64,000 nucleotides of DNA from Candidatus Phosphoribacter baldrii (GCA_016704565.1 JADIZV010000004.1:1-64000), one strand, 5' to 3'. Positions 16,390-26,587 are shown, counted from the stretch's first letter. The notes: a model not told the origin generated them from the letters alone. A program made the numbers and translations.

Positions 16390-17931
16390 CTAGCGCTTGC
16401 GCTTCTCCCGCACCCGGACCGACACCTCGATCGGCGTCCCCTCGAAACCGAACCGCTCACGCAGCTTGCGCTCGACGAACCTCCGATAGCCCGCCTCGAC
16501 GAACCCCGACGCGAACAGCACGAACCGAGGCGGTCGCGTCGATGCCTGGGTGGCGAACAAGATCCGGGGCTGTTTCCCGCCGCGAACCGGGTGCGGGTGG
16601 GCCGCAACGATCTCGCCGAGGAAGGCGTTGAGCCGGGCCGTCGGCACGCGGGCGTCCCACGACGCCAGGGCGAGCTCCAGTGCTGGGACGAGCTTGTCCA
16701 GGTGCCGACCGGTCTTGGCCGACACGTTGACCCGCGGCGCCCACGGGATCTGGACGAGCTCCTTTTCGATCTCGCGCTCCAGGTAGTGGCGCCGCTCCTC
16801 ATCGACCGTGTCCCACTTGTTGTAGGCCACGACCAGCGCCCGCCCGGAATCGATGACCTGCTGGATGACCCGGATGTCCTGCTCGGAGATCGGCTCGCCC
16901 GCGTCGATGAGCACGACGGCGACCTCGGCCTTCTCCAATGCGGTTTGCGTCCGCAGCGAGGCATAGAAGTCAGCGCCCCGCGTTTGGTGGACCCGCCGCC
17001 GGATGCCAGCCGTGTCGACGAACCGCCACTGCTTGCCGGCGATCTCGACGAGTTCGTCCACGGGGTCGCGGGTCGTCCCGGCGACCGAGTCCACGACGAC
17101 CCGCTCCGATCCGGCGACCTTGTTGAGCAGTGAGGACTTCCCGACGTTGGGCCGACCGATGAGCGCGACCCGCCGCGGTCCGCCGCGCTCATAGGCCCCG
17201 CCCACCGCCGACTGCTTGGGCAGCACGTCCAGGACCGCGTCCAAGACGTCGCCGCTCCCCCGGCCGTGCAGGGCCGACACCGGCCACGGCTGCCCGAGCC
17301 CCAGCCCCCAGAGGGCCGTCGCATCCGACTCGAAGCGCTGGTCGTCGACCTTGTTGGCCACGAGCACGACGGGCTTCCCCGACCGCCGCAGCAACTTGAC
17401 GACGGCCTCGTCGGTGTCGGTGGCCCCGACGACCGCGTCGACGACGAACATGACGACGTCGGCCAGCTCGATGGCGATCTCGGCCTGTTCGGCGACGCGC
17501 AGGTGGATGCCGGTGACGTCAACCTCCCAGCCGCCGGTGTCGACGAGGGTGAACTTGCGCCCCGCCCACTCCGCGTCGTAGGCCACCCGGTCACGCGTCA
17601 CCCCCGGCACGTCCTCGACGACCGCCTCGCGCCGCCCGAGGATGCGGTTGACGAGCGTGGACTTCCCGACGTTGGGGCGCCCGATGATCGCCACCACCGG
17701 GCGCGGCCCCTCCAGGTCATCCCCGTATGCCGTGTCGCCACCGTCCTGCAGCAGCGCCAGATCCGTCTCGTCCAGCTCGAAGTCGGCCAGCCCGGCCCGC
17801 AACGCCCGCTCGACGGCCACCTCGTCCGCCGCCACGTCACCGTCGACGTCAGGGACGACCGTCGGGGTCGTCGCAGCGGTCAGGGCAGGGTCAGGCTGCG
17901 GCTCATGGCCGGTGGGGTTTTGCGGGTTCAC
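16390..17931 (-). CDS. der: Ribosome-assembly GTPase Der (EngA)
   Basis: The protein has 513 residues with two tandem GTPase domains, each with G1 GRPNVGKS (first at 84-91), a G3 DTGG or DTAG motif and a G4 NKVD or NKWD motif, then the C-terminal KH-like domain (..RFVLFASG..). Der acts in maturation of the 50S subunit. The first 75 residues are an acidic, probably disordered extension common in actinobacterial Der. It starts at GTG 17931 and lies 35 bp after cmk, in the conserved cmk-der order. Confidence 0.97.
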   Translation of the reverse strand: MNPQNPTGHEPQPDPALTAATTPTVVPDVDGDVAADEVAVERALRAGLADFELDETDLALLQDGGDTAYGDDLEGPRPVVAIIGRPNVGKSTLVNRILGRREAVVEDVPGVTRDRVAYDAEWAGRKFTLVDTGGWEVDVTGIHLRVAEQAEIAIELADVVMFVVDAVVGATDTDEAVVKLLRRSGKPVVLVANKVDDQRFESDATALWGLGLGQPWPVSALHGRGSGDVLDAVLDVLPKQSAVGGAYERGGPRRVALIGRPNVGKSSLLNKVAGSERVVVDSVAGTTRDPVDELVEIAGKQWRFVDTAGIRRRVHQTRGADFYASLRTQTALEKAEVAVVLIDAGEPISEQDIRVIQQVIDSGRALVVAYNKWDTVDEERRHYLEREIEKELVQIPWAPRVNVSAKTGRHLDKLVPALELALASWDARVPTARLNAFLGEIVAAHPHPVRGGKQPRILFATQASTRPPRFVLFASGFVEAGYRRFVERKLRERFGFEGTPIEVSVRVREKRKR

Positions 17932-17966
17932 TCCCAGATTCTCCCATCCCGGGGAGAGGGTGCGGT

Positions 17967-18701
17967 TCAGGCGTCGTCGGTGGGCGGCATACGGGATGCC
18001 GGGGACCCGGCCACGACGGCGAGGACGGCGGCGACTGTCTGCGAGAACTCCAGGTCCGAGCTGTCGATGGTCACCACCCCGTCGGCAGCCGTCGTGAACT
18101 GGGAGACGGTCGAGTCCTGGGCGTCCCGGGCCACGACCCGGTCGCGAGTGGCGGCGACTGCTCCGGCGTCTGCCGAGCCGAGGTCCTGCCGGGCCCGGCG
18201 GGCCAAGCGCGCGTCCTCGCTGGCCGTCAGCAGGATCCGGACCGGCGCGTCCGGGGCGACGACCGTGGTGATGTCGCGGCCTTCAGCGACGACCGCACCG
18301 CGCTCGGCCAGGCCCGCCGCGATGAGGGCGCGCTGCCGACGACGCATGTCGGCCCGCACGTCGAGGTTCGTGGCGATCGCCGAGACCGCCTCGGTCACGC
18401 GCGCCGAGCGCACCTCCTGCGTGAGGTCGACGCCACCGGCGCCGATCCGCGGGTCGTCGGGATCCAGCCCGACCTCCAGCGGCGCATTCGGCGCCAGCGC
18501 CGCCACCGCCTCCGTGTCCGCGACATCGATGCCTTGGGCCAGACACCACCAGGTGAGCGCGCGGTACATCGCCCCGGTGTCCAGATAGGCCGCGTCCAGG
18601 GCGCGCGCCACCGCGCGGCTCACCGAGGACTTCCCCGACCCCGAGGGCCCGTCGATGGCGACGACGAGCGGCATACCCTCGTTGCGGGCGGGCGCACCCA
18701 T
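17967..18701 (-). CDS. cmk: Cytidylate kinase
   Basis: The protein has 244 residues with P-loop GPSGSGKSS (18-26), a YLDTGAMYRA motif, an EGRDITTVV motif and a C-terminal DSS..F lid region. It phosphorylates CMP and dCMP. ATG 18701 shares a base with the tyrA stop (TGATG), and the gene precedes der, so tyrA-cmk-der form one transcription unit. Confidence 0.96.
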   Translation of the reverse strand: MGAPARNEGMPLVVAIDGPSGSGKSSVSRAVARALDAAYLDTGAMYRALTWWCLAQGIDVADTEAVAALAPNAPLEVGLDPDDPRIGAGGVDLTQEVRSARVTEAVSAIATNLDVRADMRRRQRALIAAGLAERGAVVAEGRDITTVVAPDAPVRILLTASEDARLARRARQDLGSADAGAVAATRDRVVARDAQDSTVSQFTTAADGVVTIDSSDLEFSQTVAAVLAVVAGSPASRMPPTDDA

Positions 18702-19786
18702 CAGTCGAGCACCCGCCAGCCCTTGGCTTCCAAGGCCTGCTGAAGGTGCTCTGCAGCAGCAGGCACCACCATGATCTCGGCGAGCCCGAACGGTTGCCCG
18801 AGCCCGTGGTCGATGCGCAGATCCTCGAGGTTGACGCCCGCCTCGCCGACGTCGGTGAGCAGCCGGGCAAGCGCGCCCGGCGTGTCGGGGACGATGGCCG
18901 TGACCGGGAGGTATGCCGCGGGGCCAGCACCGTGCTTCCCCGGGATCCGCGCGTGGCCAACGTTGCCGTGGGTGATCGTCCGGTTGACGACTTCGAGGCT
19001 GCCGACGGCGTCCTCCGGATCGGCGAGGGCGGCCAGCGCGTCGAGCAGCTCCCCCAGGTCGGCGTGCACGCGGCCGAGGACCTCCCGGATCGACCCGGCG
19101 TTGCCGGCGATGATCTGGGTCCACAGGCGCGGGTCACTTGCAGCGATCCGGGTGACGTCGCGGACCCCTTGTCCAGCCAGGCCCAGGGCCTGCTCGTCGA
19201 GTGAACGCAACTGTGCCGCAACTAGACTCGCGGCAACCTGCGGTAAGTGCGAGATCGTGGCGACGGCCTCGTCGTGGGTCTGGGCATCCATGACGGTCAC
19301 CGCTGATCCGACCGACCGAGCCAGGTCGGTCACCGTCGCGACGGCCGACGCTCCAGACTCGGGCGACGGGACGACCACCCAGGCCCGGCCCTCGAAGAGG
19401 TCACCTCGCGCATGGCCGGCGCCCGAGCGCTCGCGCCCGGCCATCGGATGCGAGCCGACATATCTGGTGAGGTCGCCGCCCGCGGCCCGTGCGGCGTCGA
19501 GCACCACGCCCTTGACCGAGGCAACATCGGTGACGACGCTCTCCGGCCACGTGGCCAGCGCGTCGATGACGACGTCGGCCGCGACATCGGGCGGTGCTGC
19601 CACGACGACAACGTCAGGGGCCTCGTCGCTGTCGGTCGCGAGCTCGCCGGCCCCCAGGTCCCGGGCCAGCCGTTCGGCGGTCGGCGACGGGTCGGCGAGG
19701 GACACGGCATACCCCTGCCGGGTGAGCGCGATCCCCAGGCTCGTGCCGATGAGCCCGGTGCCGCGGATGAGCACGCGCGTGGTCAC
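18701..19786 (-). CDS. tyrA: Prephenate dehydrogenase
   Basis: The protein has 361 residues. The N-terminal Rossmann fold carries GTGLIGTSLG (about 8-17), the middle has GSHPMAGRERSG, and the helical dimerisation part has SHLPQ. A C-terminal ACT-type domain (about 283-355) suggests feedback control by tyrosine. It converts prephenate to 4-hydroxyphenylpyruvate. GTG 19786 is preferred because the sequence upstream lacks the conserved fold. It lies 49 bp after rluB. Confidence 0.93.
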   Translation of the reverse strand: MTTRVLIRGTGLIGTSLGIALTRQGYAVSLADPSPTAERLARDLGAGELATDSDEAPDVVVVAAPPDVAADVVIDALATWPESVVTDVASVKGVVLDAARAAGGDLTRYVGSHPMAGRERSGAGHARGDLFEGRAWVVVPSPESGASAVATVTDLARSVGSAVTVMDAQTHDEAVATISHLPQVAASLVAAQLRSLDEQALGLAGQGVRDVTRIAASDPRLWTQIIAGNAGSIREVLGRVHADLGELLDALAALADPEDAVGSLEVVNRTITHGNVGHARIPGKHGAGPAAYLPVTAIVPDTPGALARLLTDVGEAGVNLEDLRIDHGLGQPFGLAEIMVVPAAAEHLQQALEAKGWRVLD

Positions 19787-19835
19787 GGCGGTCAGGCTAC
19801 CCAGCCGCGCGGGCGGCCCGCTGGCGGCGTCCGCA

Positions 19836-20912
19836 TCACAGACCCGCGGCGGCATAGAGCTTGCCGACCTCGTCACGGGTCAGCCGCCGGGTTTTGCCGA
19901 CCTTGAGGTCGCCCAGGCGGATCGGGCCGACGTCGGTGCGCACGAGGCTTTCCACGGGGTGGCCGACCGCGGCGAGCAGGCGGCGGACGACGTGCTTGCG
20001 CCCCTCGTGGAGGACGACCTGCACCAGCGCCTTGCCGGGCGCCGAGTCGACGAGTTTGAACGAGTCGACCGCGACCGGCCCGTCGTCCAGCTCGATCCCG
20101 GCGCGCAGCCGCTTGCCGAGGTCGCGGGCGACGGGGCCCGGCACCTGGGCGAGATAGGTCTTGAGCACTCCGTATGCCGGGTGCTGCAGTCGGTGGGCGA
20201 GGTCACCGTCGTTGGTGAGCAGGAGCAACCCCTCGGTGTCGGCGTCCAGGCGCCCCACGTGGAACAGGCGCTCCTGCCGGGCGCCGAGGAAGTCGGAGAT
20301 CGAGGGGCGCCCCAGCTCGTCGCTCATGGTCGAGACGACACCGAGCGGTTTGTTGAAGGCCAGGTAGACCCGTGACTCGTCCAGCTGGACCCGCTCGCCG
20401 TCGACGTGCACGGTCTGGCGGATGGGGTCGATCCGGACGCCGAGCTCGGTGACGACGTGGCCGTCGACCTCGACCCGGCCGGCGGTGATGAGGTTTTCGC
20501 ACGCGCGCCGGGAGCCGATCCCGGCGGCGGCCAGGAGCTTCTGCAGGCGCACCCCGTCGGGGTCGTGGACGTCGACGGGGATCGCCGGGCCCGCCGTCTT
20601 GGGGCGGGAGGGCAACGCCGTCGGCTGGCTCGGCTTGGTCGATCCCGCGAAACGCGGGCTCTTGCCGCCGCCCGACCCGGGCTTACGGGGGCCCCGCGAC
20701 GGCATACCGGATGCCGACCCGCCCCCACGAGACGGTGAGCCGCCCCGACCGCCTGATCCTCGACCAGCACCGCCAGCCGTGCGCCCCGTGCCGCCCCCAG
20801 CACCGCCACCCGAGCGCCCGGCGCCGCCGCCAGCACCTCGACCGGACGCCGAGCCACGGCTGCCGCCGCCCTCGCCGCTACGGCCGCGGCCGCCTGACTG
20901 TCCGGCGCTCAT
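19836..20912 (-). CDS. rluB: 23S rRNA pseudouridine synthase with Gly/Arg-rich N-terminal tail
   Basis: The protein has 358 residues. Residues 1-110 are low-complexity Gly/Arg/Ser-rich, then an S4 RNA-binding domain (about 118-175; RLQKLLAAAGIGSRRAC) and the RsuA/RluB catalytic domain with GRLDADTEGLLLLT (catalytic Asp). The family modifies helix 89-type uridines in 23S rRNA (RluB group), though RsuA-like specificity cannot be excluded. The start overlaps the scpB stop (ATGA). Confidence 0.9.
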   Translation of the reverse strand: MSAGQSGGRGRSGEGGGSRGSASGRGAGGGAGRSGGGAGGGTGRTAGGAGRGSGGRGGSPSRGGGSASGMPSRGPRKPGSGGGKSPRFAGSTKPSQPTALPSRPKTAGPAIPVDVHDPDGVRLQKLLAAAGIGSRRACENLITAGRVEVDGHVVTELGVRIDPIRQTVHVDGERVQLDESRVYLAFNKPLGVVSTMSDELGRPSISDFLGARQERLFHVGRLDADTEGLLLLTNDGDLAHRLQHPAYGVLKTYLAQVPGPVARDLGKRLRAGIELDDGPVAVDSFKLVDSAPGKALVQVVLHEGRKHVVRRLLAAVGHPVESLVRTDVGPIRLGDLKVGKTRRLTRDEVGKLYAAAGL

Positions 20913-21613
20913 CCGCGTCCCGCTTCCGCTATCTCGTCCAACAGGTCCACGTCGGGCAGGTAGGGCGCCAACGGGGGCAGATCATCGAGGCTGTCCAGGC
21001 CCAGGCGTTGCAGGAAGTAGGGCGTCGTGCCATAGAGGATCGCGCCCCCCTCTCCCTCGCCGCGCTCCTCGATCAGGCCGCGGGACAACAGAGTTCGCAC
21101 GACGCCGTCGACGTTGACGCCTCGCACCGCACCGATCCGCGACCGGGAGACCGGCTGCTTGTAGGCGATCACCGCCAGCGTCTCCAGCGATGCCTGGGTC
21201 AGCCTGGCCTGCTGACCGTCCAGGAGGAACTTCTCGACCACCGGGGCATAGTCCGACCGGCTGTAGACCCGCCAGCCACCACCGAATGGCCGCAGGGTGA
21301 AGCCGCGGTTCGCGGCGGCATACTCGGCTTCCAGCGCCTCGAGGTGGGCGCGGACGTCCGCGACGGGGACCTCGAGCGCCGTCGCCAGGGCGACCTCGCT
21401 GACCGGCTCGTCGACCACCATGAGGACGGCCTCGATCGCCGAGCGCGCCCCGCCAGGGAACGCCTCGACGTCGAAGGCCACCTGCCCGGGCGCCTCGGCC
21501 TCCTCGGCCTCCTCGGCGGCATCGGCGGCCTCCAGCGCCTCGGGCGCGTCGGTCCGGTCGAGCGCGTCGTCGGGAACCGCAGCCTCCTCGTCGGGCCGCA
21601 CGTCCTCACTCAT
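20909..21613 (-). CDS. scpB: Segregation and condensation protein B
   Basis: The protein has 234 residues. An acidic Ala/Glu-rich N-terminus (about 1-45) is followed by two winged-helix domains, including ETLAVIAYKQPVSRSRI. ScpB joins ScpA and SMC in chromosome condensation. ATG 21613 overlaps the scpA stop by 8 bp. Confidence 0.95.
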   Translation of the reverse strand: MSEDVRPDEEAAVPDDALDRTDAPEALEAADAAEEAEEAEAPGQVAFDVEAFPGGARSAIEAVLMVVDEPVSEVALATALEVPVADVRAHLEALEAEYAAANRGFTLRPFGGGWRVYSRSDYAPVVEKFLLDGQQARLTQASLETLAVIAYKQPVSRSRIGAVRGVNVDGVVRTLLSRGLIEERGEGEGGAILYGTTPYFLQRLGLDSLDDLPPLAPYLPDVDLLDEIAEAGRG

Positions 21614-22574
21614 CGGGTGCTCCTTGCTTCGGTATGCCGTGCCCCTCATCGTCGGCCGGGACCGCGCTTTGGCCGTCGTCGCCCGCTGTGGGCGGGACGC
21701 CCTCGTCGCCTGCCGTGGGCTGGTCGCCCTCGTCGAACTCATCGTCGACCGTGATCTCGCCCTCGTCGGTCCCGGTCCAGCGGACCGCCAGGTCGGCGAG
21801 GGGCTCGGCCTGGTCGAAGGTGATCGCACCCTCCTTATAGAGCTCGAGCAACGCGAGGAATCGGGCGACGATGACCAGCGTGGAGTCGGCGTCGGCCACG
21901 AGCGCCCGGAACGAACAGGTCCGGTCGGCCCGCAGCTTCGTGACAAGAATGGCCGCTTGATCGCGGACGCTGACGTGCTGGGTGTGCAAGTGCTCCAACC
22001 CGACCGTCGGCGGCACCTTGGGGATCATCGCCCGCGCAGCGATCATCGCCAACTGCTCGGGGGTGATGCCCATGACGAGCTCGGGCAGCAATGCCGCGAA
22101 CCGAGGCTCGAGCCCCGCTTGACGCGGGGTCAGCCGACCGGCGGTGGCCATTCGGTCGGCGAAGGTCGCGGCGATGTCCTTGAACGCCCGGTATTGCAGC
22201 AGCCGCGCGAACAGCAGGTCCCGGGCTTCGATGAGCGCCAGGTCCTCCTCGTCGTCCGGGTCGGCCTGGGGCAGCAGCCGAGCGGCCTTGATGTCGAGCA
22301 ACGTCGCAGCGACGAGCAGGAACTCCGAGGCCTGCGACAGGTCCCACTCCTGGTCGGCCTCACGGATGGTCCGGATGTGCCCGATGAACTCGTCGGTGAC
22401 CTTGGCCAGGGCGATCTCGGTGATGTCGAGCTTGTGCTTGGCGATCAACCCGAGCAGCAGGTCGAAGGGCCCCTCGAACACGTCGAGGTGCACCTCGAAG
22501 GGGGTCGCCGCCGAACGCCGCGTGATCACCCCGCCAGGTGTGGCGGGGGCCTCGGGCAGCAGGGCCTCGGTCAT
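21606..22574 (-). CDS. scpA: Segregation and condensation protein A
   Basis: The protein has 322 residues with the N-terminal kleisin part (FEVHLDVFEGPFDLLLGLI, about 26-44), SEFLLVAATLLDIKA and a C-terminal winged helix, then a 55-residue acidic tail. It bridges SMC heads with ScpB. It starts 45 bp after the ParA-like gene. Confidence 0.95.
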   Translation of the reverse strand: MTEALLPEAPATPGGVITRRSAATPFEVHLDVFEGPFDLLLGLIAKHKLDITEIALAKVTDEFIGHIRTIREADQEWDLSQASEFLLVAATLLDIKAARLLPQADPDDEEDLALIEARDLLFARLLQYRAFKDIAATFADRMATAGRLTPRQAGLEPRFAALLPELVMGITPEQLAMIAARAMIPKVPPTVGLEHLHTQHVSVRDQAAILVTKLRADRTCSFRALVADADSTLVIVARFLALLELYKEGAITFDQAEPLADLAVRWTGTDEGEITVDDEFDEGDQPTAGDEGVPPTAGDDGQSAVPADDEGHGIPKQGAPDE

Positions 22575-22619
22575 GGGTGGTCTCAGGTCGCTCGGAGCGC
22601 TCGGATGCGTGGCAGCGGC

Positions 22620-23564
22620 TCAGGCCGCGCCGCCGCGGGCGATGAGCTCGCGGGCCAGCTGCCGGTATGCCGCGGCCGCACCGTGGGCGGAGGCGTAGGA
22701 GGTGATCGGCTCGGCGGCGAGGGTTGCATCGGGGAACTTCACCGTGCGGCTGATGACCGTGTGGAACACCCGGTCACCAAAGTGGTCCACCACCGAACGC
22801 ACGACCTCTCGGCTGTGCAGGGTCCGTCCGTCGTACATCGTGGCGAGGATCCCGTCGACCTGCAGACCGGGGTTGAGCCGGTCGGTGATCTTCTCGATGG
22901 TCTCCACGAGCAGGGCCACGCCACGCATCGCGAAGAACTCGCACTCCAACGGGATGAGCACCCCGTGGGCCGCGGTGAGGGCGTTGACGGTCAACAGACC
23001 GAGCGAAGGCTGGCAGTCGATGATGACGACGTCATAGTCGTCGAGGATGGGCCGCAACGCCCGGGCGAGGATCTGCTCTCGCGCCACCTCGCCGACCAGC
23101 TGAACCTCCGCGGCCGACAGGTCGATGTTGGCCGGGATGAGGTCGAGGTTCTCGGTCCGGGTGCTCTGGATGACCTCACGGATGTTGTGTCCCCGCTCGG
23201 TGAGCAGGTTGTAGATCGTCACATCCAGGTCGTTGGGCCGGATCCCCAGGCCGACGGACAACGCCCCCTGGGGGTCGAAGTCGACCAAGAGCACCTTCCG
23301 GCCGAGCTCGGCGAGGGCCGCACCCAGGTTGATCGTCGTGGTGGTCTTGCCGACCCCGCCCTTCTGGTTGCACATGGCGATGACCCGGGCCGGCCCGTGG
23401 CTGGCCAACGGCGCCGGGACCGGGAAGGAGGGCATCGGACGTCCGGTCGGTCCTACTCCACCGACTCCTGCATCCTCGGTGCCTGGCAGTGGCGTGTCCT
23501 TGGCATCGCGGACGTCGGGGGCCTCGTTGATGGACCCGCCGGGAAGGTTGCGGTCGATGCTCAC
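22620..23564 (-). CDS. parA: ParA/Soj-family ATPase next to scpAB
   Basis: The protein has 314 residues. A 60-residue variable N-terminus precedes the deviant Walker A KGGVGKTTT, DFDPQGALS and a VVIIDCQPS Walker B. It resembles the ParA-like proteins encoded beside xerD-scpAB in actinobacteria (Rv1708 type), which are distinct from the origin-proximal parAB. No parB is near. The role in segregation is inferred. Confidence 0.9.
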   Translation of the reverse strand: MSIDRNLPGGSINEAPDVRDAKDTPLPGTEDAGVGGVGPTGRPMPSFPVPAPLASHGPARVIAMCNQKGGVGKTTTTINLGAALAELGRKVLLVDFDPQGALSVGLGIRPNDLDVTIYNLLTERGHNIREVIQSTRTENLDLIPANIDLSAAEVQLVGEVAREQILARALRPILDDYDVVIIDCQPSLGLLTVNALTAAHGVLIPLECEFFAMRGVALLVETIEKITDRLNPGLQVDGILATMYDGRTLHSREVVRSVVDHFGDRVFHTVISRTVKFPDATLAAEPITSYASAHGAAAAYRQLARELIARGGAA

Positions 23565-23626
23565 AGCTGCGCCTCTCCCCGTCGTTCGTGCGGTCGGTCA
23601 GCCTCTCGCTGATCGGAGCGACCCTA

Positions 23627-24613
23627 TCAGCGGGCCCGGGGGTGGGACTCGGCATAGACCTCGCGCAACCTCGCCACGGTGACCATCGTGTAGATCTGCG
23701 TGGTCGTCACCGAGGCGTGTCCCAGCAGCTCCTGGACCACCCGGACGTCGGCTCCGCCCTCGAGCAGGTGCGTCGCAAACGAGTGCCGCAGGGTGTGCGG
23801 CGACAGGTGTCCCCCCAACCCTGCCCGCTCCCCCGCCGCAGCAAGCGCGGCCCAGGCGGTCTGCCGGCTCAGCCGGGCACCGCGCGCCCCCAGGAAGACC
23901 GCGGGGGTCCCCTTGCCCCTCCCCGCCAGCGCTGGTCGCCCGCGGACGAGGTATGCCGTCACCGCCTCTCGGGCATAGCGGCCCAGCGGGACGATCCGCT
24001 CCTTGGACCCCTTGCCGAACAGCCGGACGGTGCCCTCATCGAGATCCAGGTCGTCGATGTCCAGCCCGATCGCCTCCGAGATCCGCGCCCCCGCCCCATA
24101 GAGCACCTCGAACAGGGCCCGGTCCCGCAGCGAGAGCGCCGTGTCCCCCAGTGACGCCGCAGCCAGCAACCGCTCCACCTCGGTCACCCCGATCGCCTTG
24201 GGCAACCGCAACGGCGTCTTCGGCGGCCGCACGCCCTCGGCCGGGTCGGTAGAGGTCTTCCCTTCGAGGGCGAGGAAGCGGTGCAGCCCCCGGACCGCGA
24301 CGAGGGTGCGGGCCGCCGACGGGGCGGAGAGCGGCATACGACCAGGGGAGCCCGAACGCACCTGCGCGAGGAAGCCTGCGACGTGCGCCTCGGTGACCTC
24401 CCCAGGCCCCCGCACCCCTGCGCGAGCGAGGTAGTCCAGGTAGCGGTCCAGGTCTCGGGTGTAGGAGACCAAGGTGTTGCGGGCAACGCCCCGCTCGACG
24501 TCGAGATGGTCCAGCCACCCGCGCACGGCCCGCGCCAACTCCCGCGGCACCGGCACGACCGCGGGTGCCGCCGATTCGTCGGCGGGTGTCGGCTGGGTGG
24601 CGTCCGTGGACAT
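23627..24613 (-). CDS. xerD: Site-specific tyrosine recombinase XerD
   Basis: The protein has 328 residues with an N-terminal SAM-like domain (about 25-125) and a catalytic domain with GAGARISE, GKGSKER, HTLRHSFATH, LGHASVTTTQIY (nucleophile Tyr). It resolves chromosome dimers at dif with XerC. ATG 24613 is chosen as the first codon after which the sequence is conserved. It lies 11 bp after the NERD-helicase stop. Confidence 0.93.
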   Translation of the reverse strand: MSTDATQPTPADESAAPAVVPVPRELARAVRGWLDHLDVERGVARNTLVSYTRDLDRYLDYLARAGVRGPGEVTEAHVAGFLAQVRSGSPGRMPLSAPSAARTLVAVRGLHRFLALEGKTSTDPAEGVRPPKTPLRLPKAIGVTEVERLLAAASLGDTALSLRDRALFEVLYGAGARISEAIGLDIDDLDLDEGTVRLFGKGSKERIVPLGRYAREAVTAYLVRGRPALAGRGKGTPAVFLGARGARLSRQTAWAALAAAGERAGLGGHLSPHTLRHSFATHLLEGGADVRVVQELLGHASVTTTQIYTMVTVARLREVYAESHPRAR

Positions 24614-24624
24614 GGAGGGACCGC

Positions 24625-26487
24625 TCACACCGCCAGGCGCTGACCCAGGCGCCCGTCCCCACTGACGGTCACGAGCAGCTGCTCGGTGGCTCGCGTGGCG
24701 GCGACATAGAAGAGCCGCGCCGCATCCTTGTCGTCTTCGTCGGGAGCGGGCAACCGGCCAAGTCCGGGGATAGCAACGAGCGGGAACTCCAGTCCTTTGC
24801 TCACCCGCATGGTGAGGATCTTGACCGTGTCGGCCTCCGGACGGAAGTCGCCGGGTCGACGACGCACCGTGTGTGGGACCCGCAAGCGCCGCAGGGCGCC
24901 CGCGCAGGCGTCCATCACCGCGGTGTCGTGGCAGAGCACCGCCATGTCCGACCACGCGCGTCCGTCCCGGGCCGCTGCGGCTAGGGCCTGCGCGACGTAT
25001 GCCGCCTCCGCACCGAGCGTGGGCAGGCGGCGGATCTCGGGTTCCTCGCCGTCGCGTCCGCAACTGATCGGGCCGAGCAGCGGCGCGCCGTCCTCGTCGC
25101 TGTCGTGCGGGGCGAGGATCTCGGCCGCGACCCGCTGGGCGAGACGCAGGATCTGGGTGGTGTTGCGGTAGTTGACCCGCAGGATCGTCGTGCGGCCGGA
25201 CGCCTGGATGCCGACGCTCTTGAAGCTGAACCCGCGTGCTTTGCTGCGCTCGTAGATGTTCTGGGCATCGTCGTAGAGCACCAGGAGGTTGTTGGTCTCC
25301 GGGTCGACCATCTGTGCGACCAGGCGCAGCCATTCGGCCCGAAAGTCGTGCCCTTCATCGATGAGCACCGCGGAGTATTGGGCCCGCGGGACCTGGCCAC
25401 GGTCGACGGCCGTGATGAGGTGCTCGACCAACTCGTCGAAGAAGTTCGGGCCGTCCGGGGGGAGCGACTGGTGGAAGGCCACGAGTTGTTGGCGGACCCA
25501 GCGGTGGAAGTGCCGGACGTGGACCCGGTCGGACAGGCCCTTCGCAGCGAAGGTTGCGGACAGCGCGGCACCCAGGGGCTCGTTGAAACACACCACGAGC
25601 ACTGGTTTCGCTCCGGGTGCGGCGACCTTCGCGAGGTATTCCGCGCGGTAGCCGAGGATCATGGTCTTGCCCGACCCGGCGACGCCGTGGACGACTCGGT
25701 GTCCACTGCCGAGGCTGCGGGCCAACTGCTCCTGCTGCAGGTCCATGACCTTCATGACGTCGGGGAGCTGGATGCCCTCAACAGTGCCGTCGCCCCTCAC
25801 GCCCTCGTGCGTCGGGCGTCCGTCAGCCTCGGGCGCCTCGAACAAGGCCGCGTCAGGAGGGTTCACCCGAACGTCGGGGAACATGATCCATCGCACCCGA
25901 TCCAACTGCGGCAGAGTGAGTTTCGCGGCAAATCGCTGCGGGAACATCCGCCACAAGCGCTCCTGGAAGACCTCAGGATCGACCGACTCGGTCATCTCGT
26001 CGGAGCAGATCACGGCATGACCGTCGATGACCTCCGCCAACCCGGACCTCTCGAACTCGGCGCGGGTGATCTTCGTGAACACCACGCCATACCCCCAGGG
26101 GAAGGCGAGCTTGCCCTCATGAGCTCCCGAGCCGTGCACGAGCTGTGGATCGCGCTCCAAGGCACGGACCACGTCGTGCGCCCCATGCCGGGCCTGCAGG
26201 ACCGGGTTGATGACCCGCTTGTGTCGTCCCGCGGGCGCGATGTCCCACAGCTCGCGGGTGACCCGTTGGACGATGCCCAGGGACCAGTCCTTCGTCTCAA
26301 GGATGAGCACCCCTCGACTCGGGTGCAGCACCACGAAATCCGGATGTGTGCGCATCGGTCCGATGGGCACGTCGAACCACACCAGATAGTCGTCATCGAG
26401 CTTCTGCCCGAGCCGCTCGGCCAGTCGTCGTTCACCGGGTGTCATCCGTGGGGCAGCGCTGCTCAACGCCGTGATCAACGTGCCCAT
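24625..26487 (-). CDS. NERD-domain plus UvrD/Rep-type superfamily 1 helicase
   Basis: The protein has 620 residues. A nuclease-related NERD domain (about 15-130; DFVVLHPSRGVLILETKDW) is followed by an SF1 helicase core with Walker A HGVAGSGKT, Walker B VLIDEGHDF, RVNYRNTTQI and the late motif YVAATRATEQLL. Such proteins are found both as housekeeping-like and defence-associated genes. ATG 26487 is the first codon of the conserved frame. The gene sits upstream of xerD, outside the usual conserved order. Confidence 0.85.
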   Translation of the reverse strand: MGTLITALSSAAPRMTPGERRLAERLGQKLDDDYLVWFDVPIGPMRTHPDFVVLHPSRGVLILETKDWSLGIVQRVTRELWDIAPAGRHKRVINPVLQARHGAHDVVRALERDPQLVHGSGAHEGKLAFPWGYGVVFTKITRAEFERSGLAEVIDGHAVICSDEMTESVDPEVFQERLWRMFPQRFAAKLTLPQLDRVRWIMFPDVRVNPPDAALFEAPEADGRPTHEGVRGDGTVEGIQLPDVMKVMDLQQEQLARSLGSGHRVVHGVAGSGKTMILGYRAEYLAKVAAPGAKPVLVVCFNEPLGAALSATFAAKGLSDRVHVRHFHRWVRQQLVAFHQSLPPDGPNFFDELVEHLITAVDRGQVPRAQYSAVLIDEGHDFRAEWLRLVAQMVDPETNNLLVLYDDAQNIYERSKARGFSFKSVGIQASGRTTILRVNYRNTTQILRLAQRVAAEILAPHDSDEDGAPLLGPISCGRDGEEPEIRRLPTLGAEAAYVAQALAAAARDGRAWSDMAVLCHDTAVMDACAGALRRLRVPHTVRRRPGDFRPEADTVKILTMRVSKGLEFPLVAIPGLGRLPAPDEDDKDAARLFYVAATRATEQLLVTVSGDGRLGQRLAV

Positions 26488-26587
26488 GGCTGGCAGGCTA
26501 ACGCGCTTACCTTCAGTCGCAACCTGAACCACACCAAGGACGTACCGTGACCCCGTCGCCGTTTGCGGACCCTTTCCGAGGAGACCG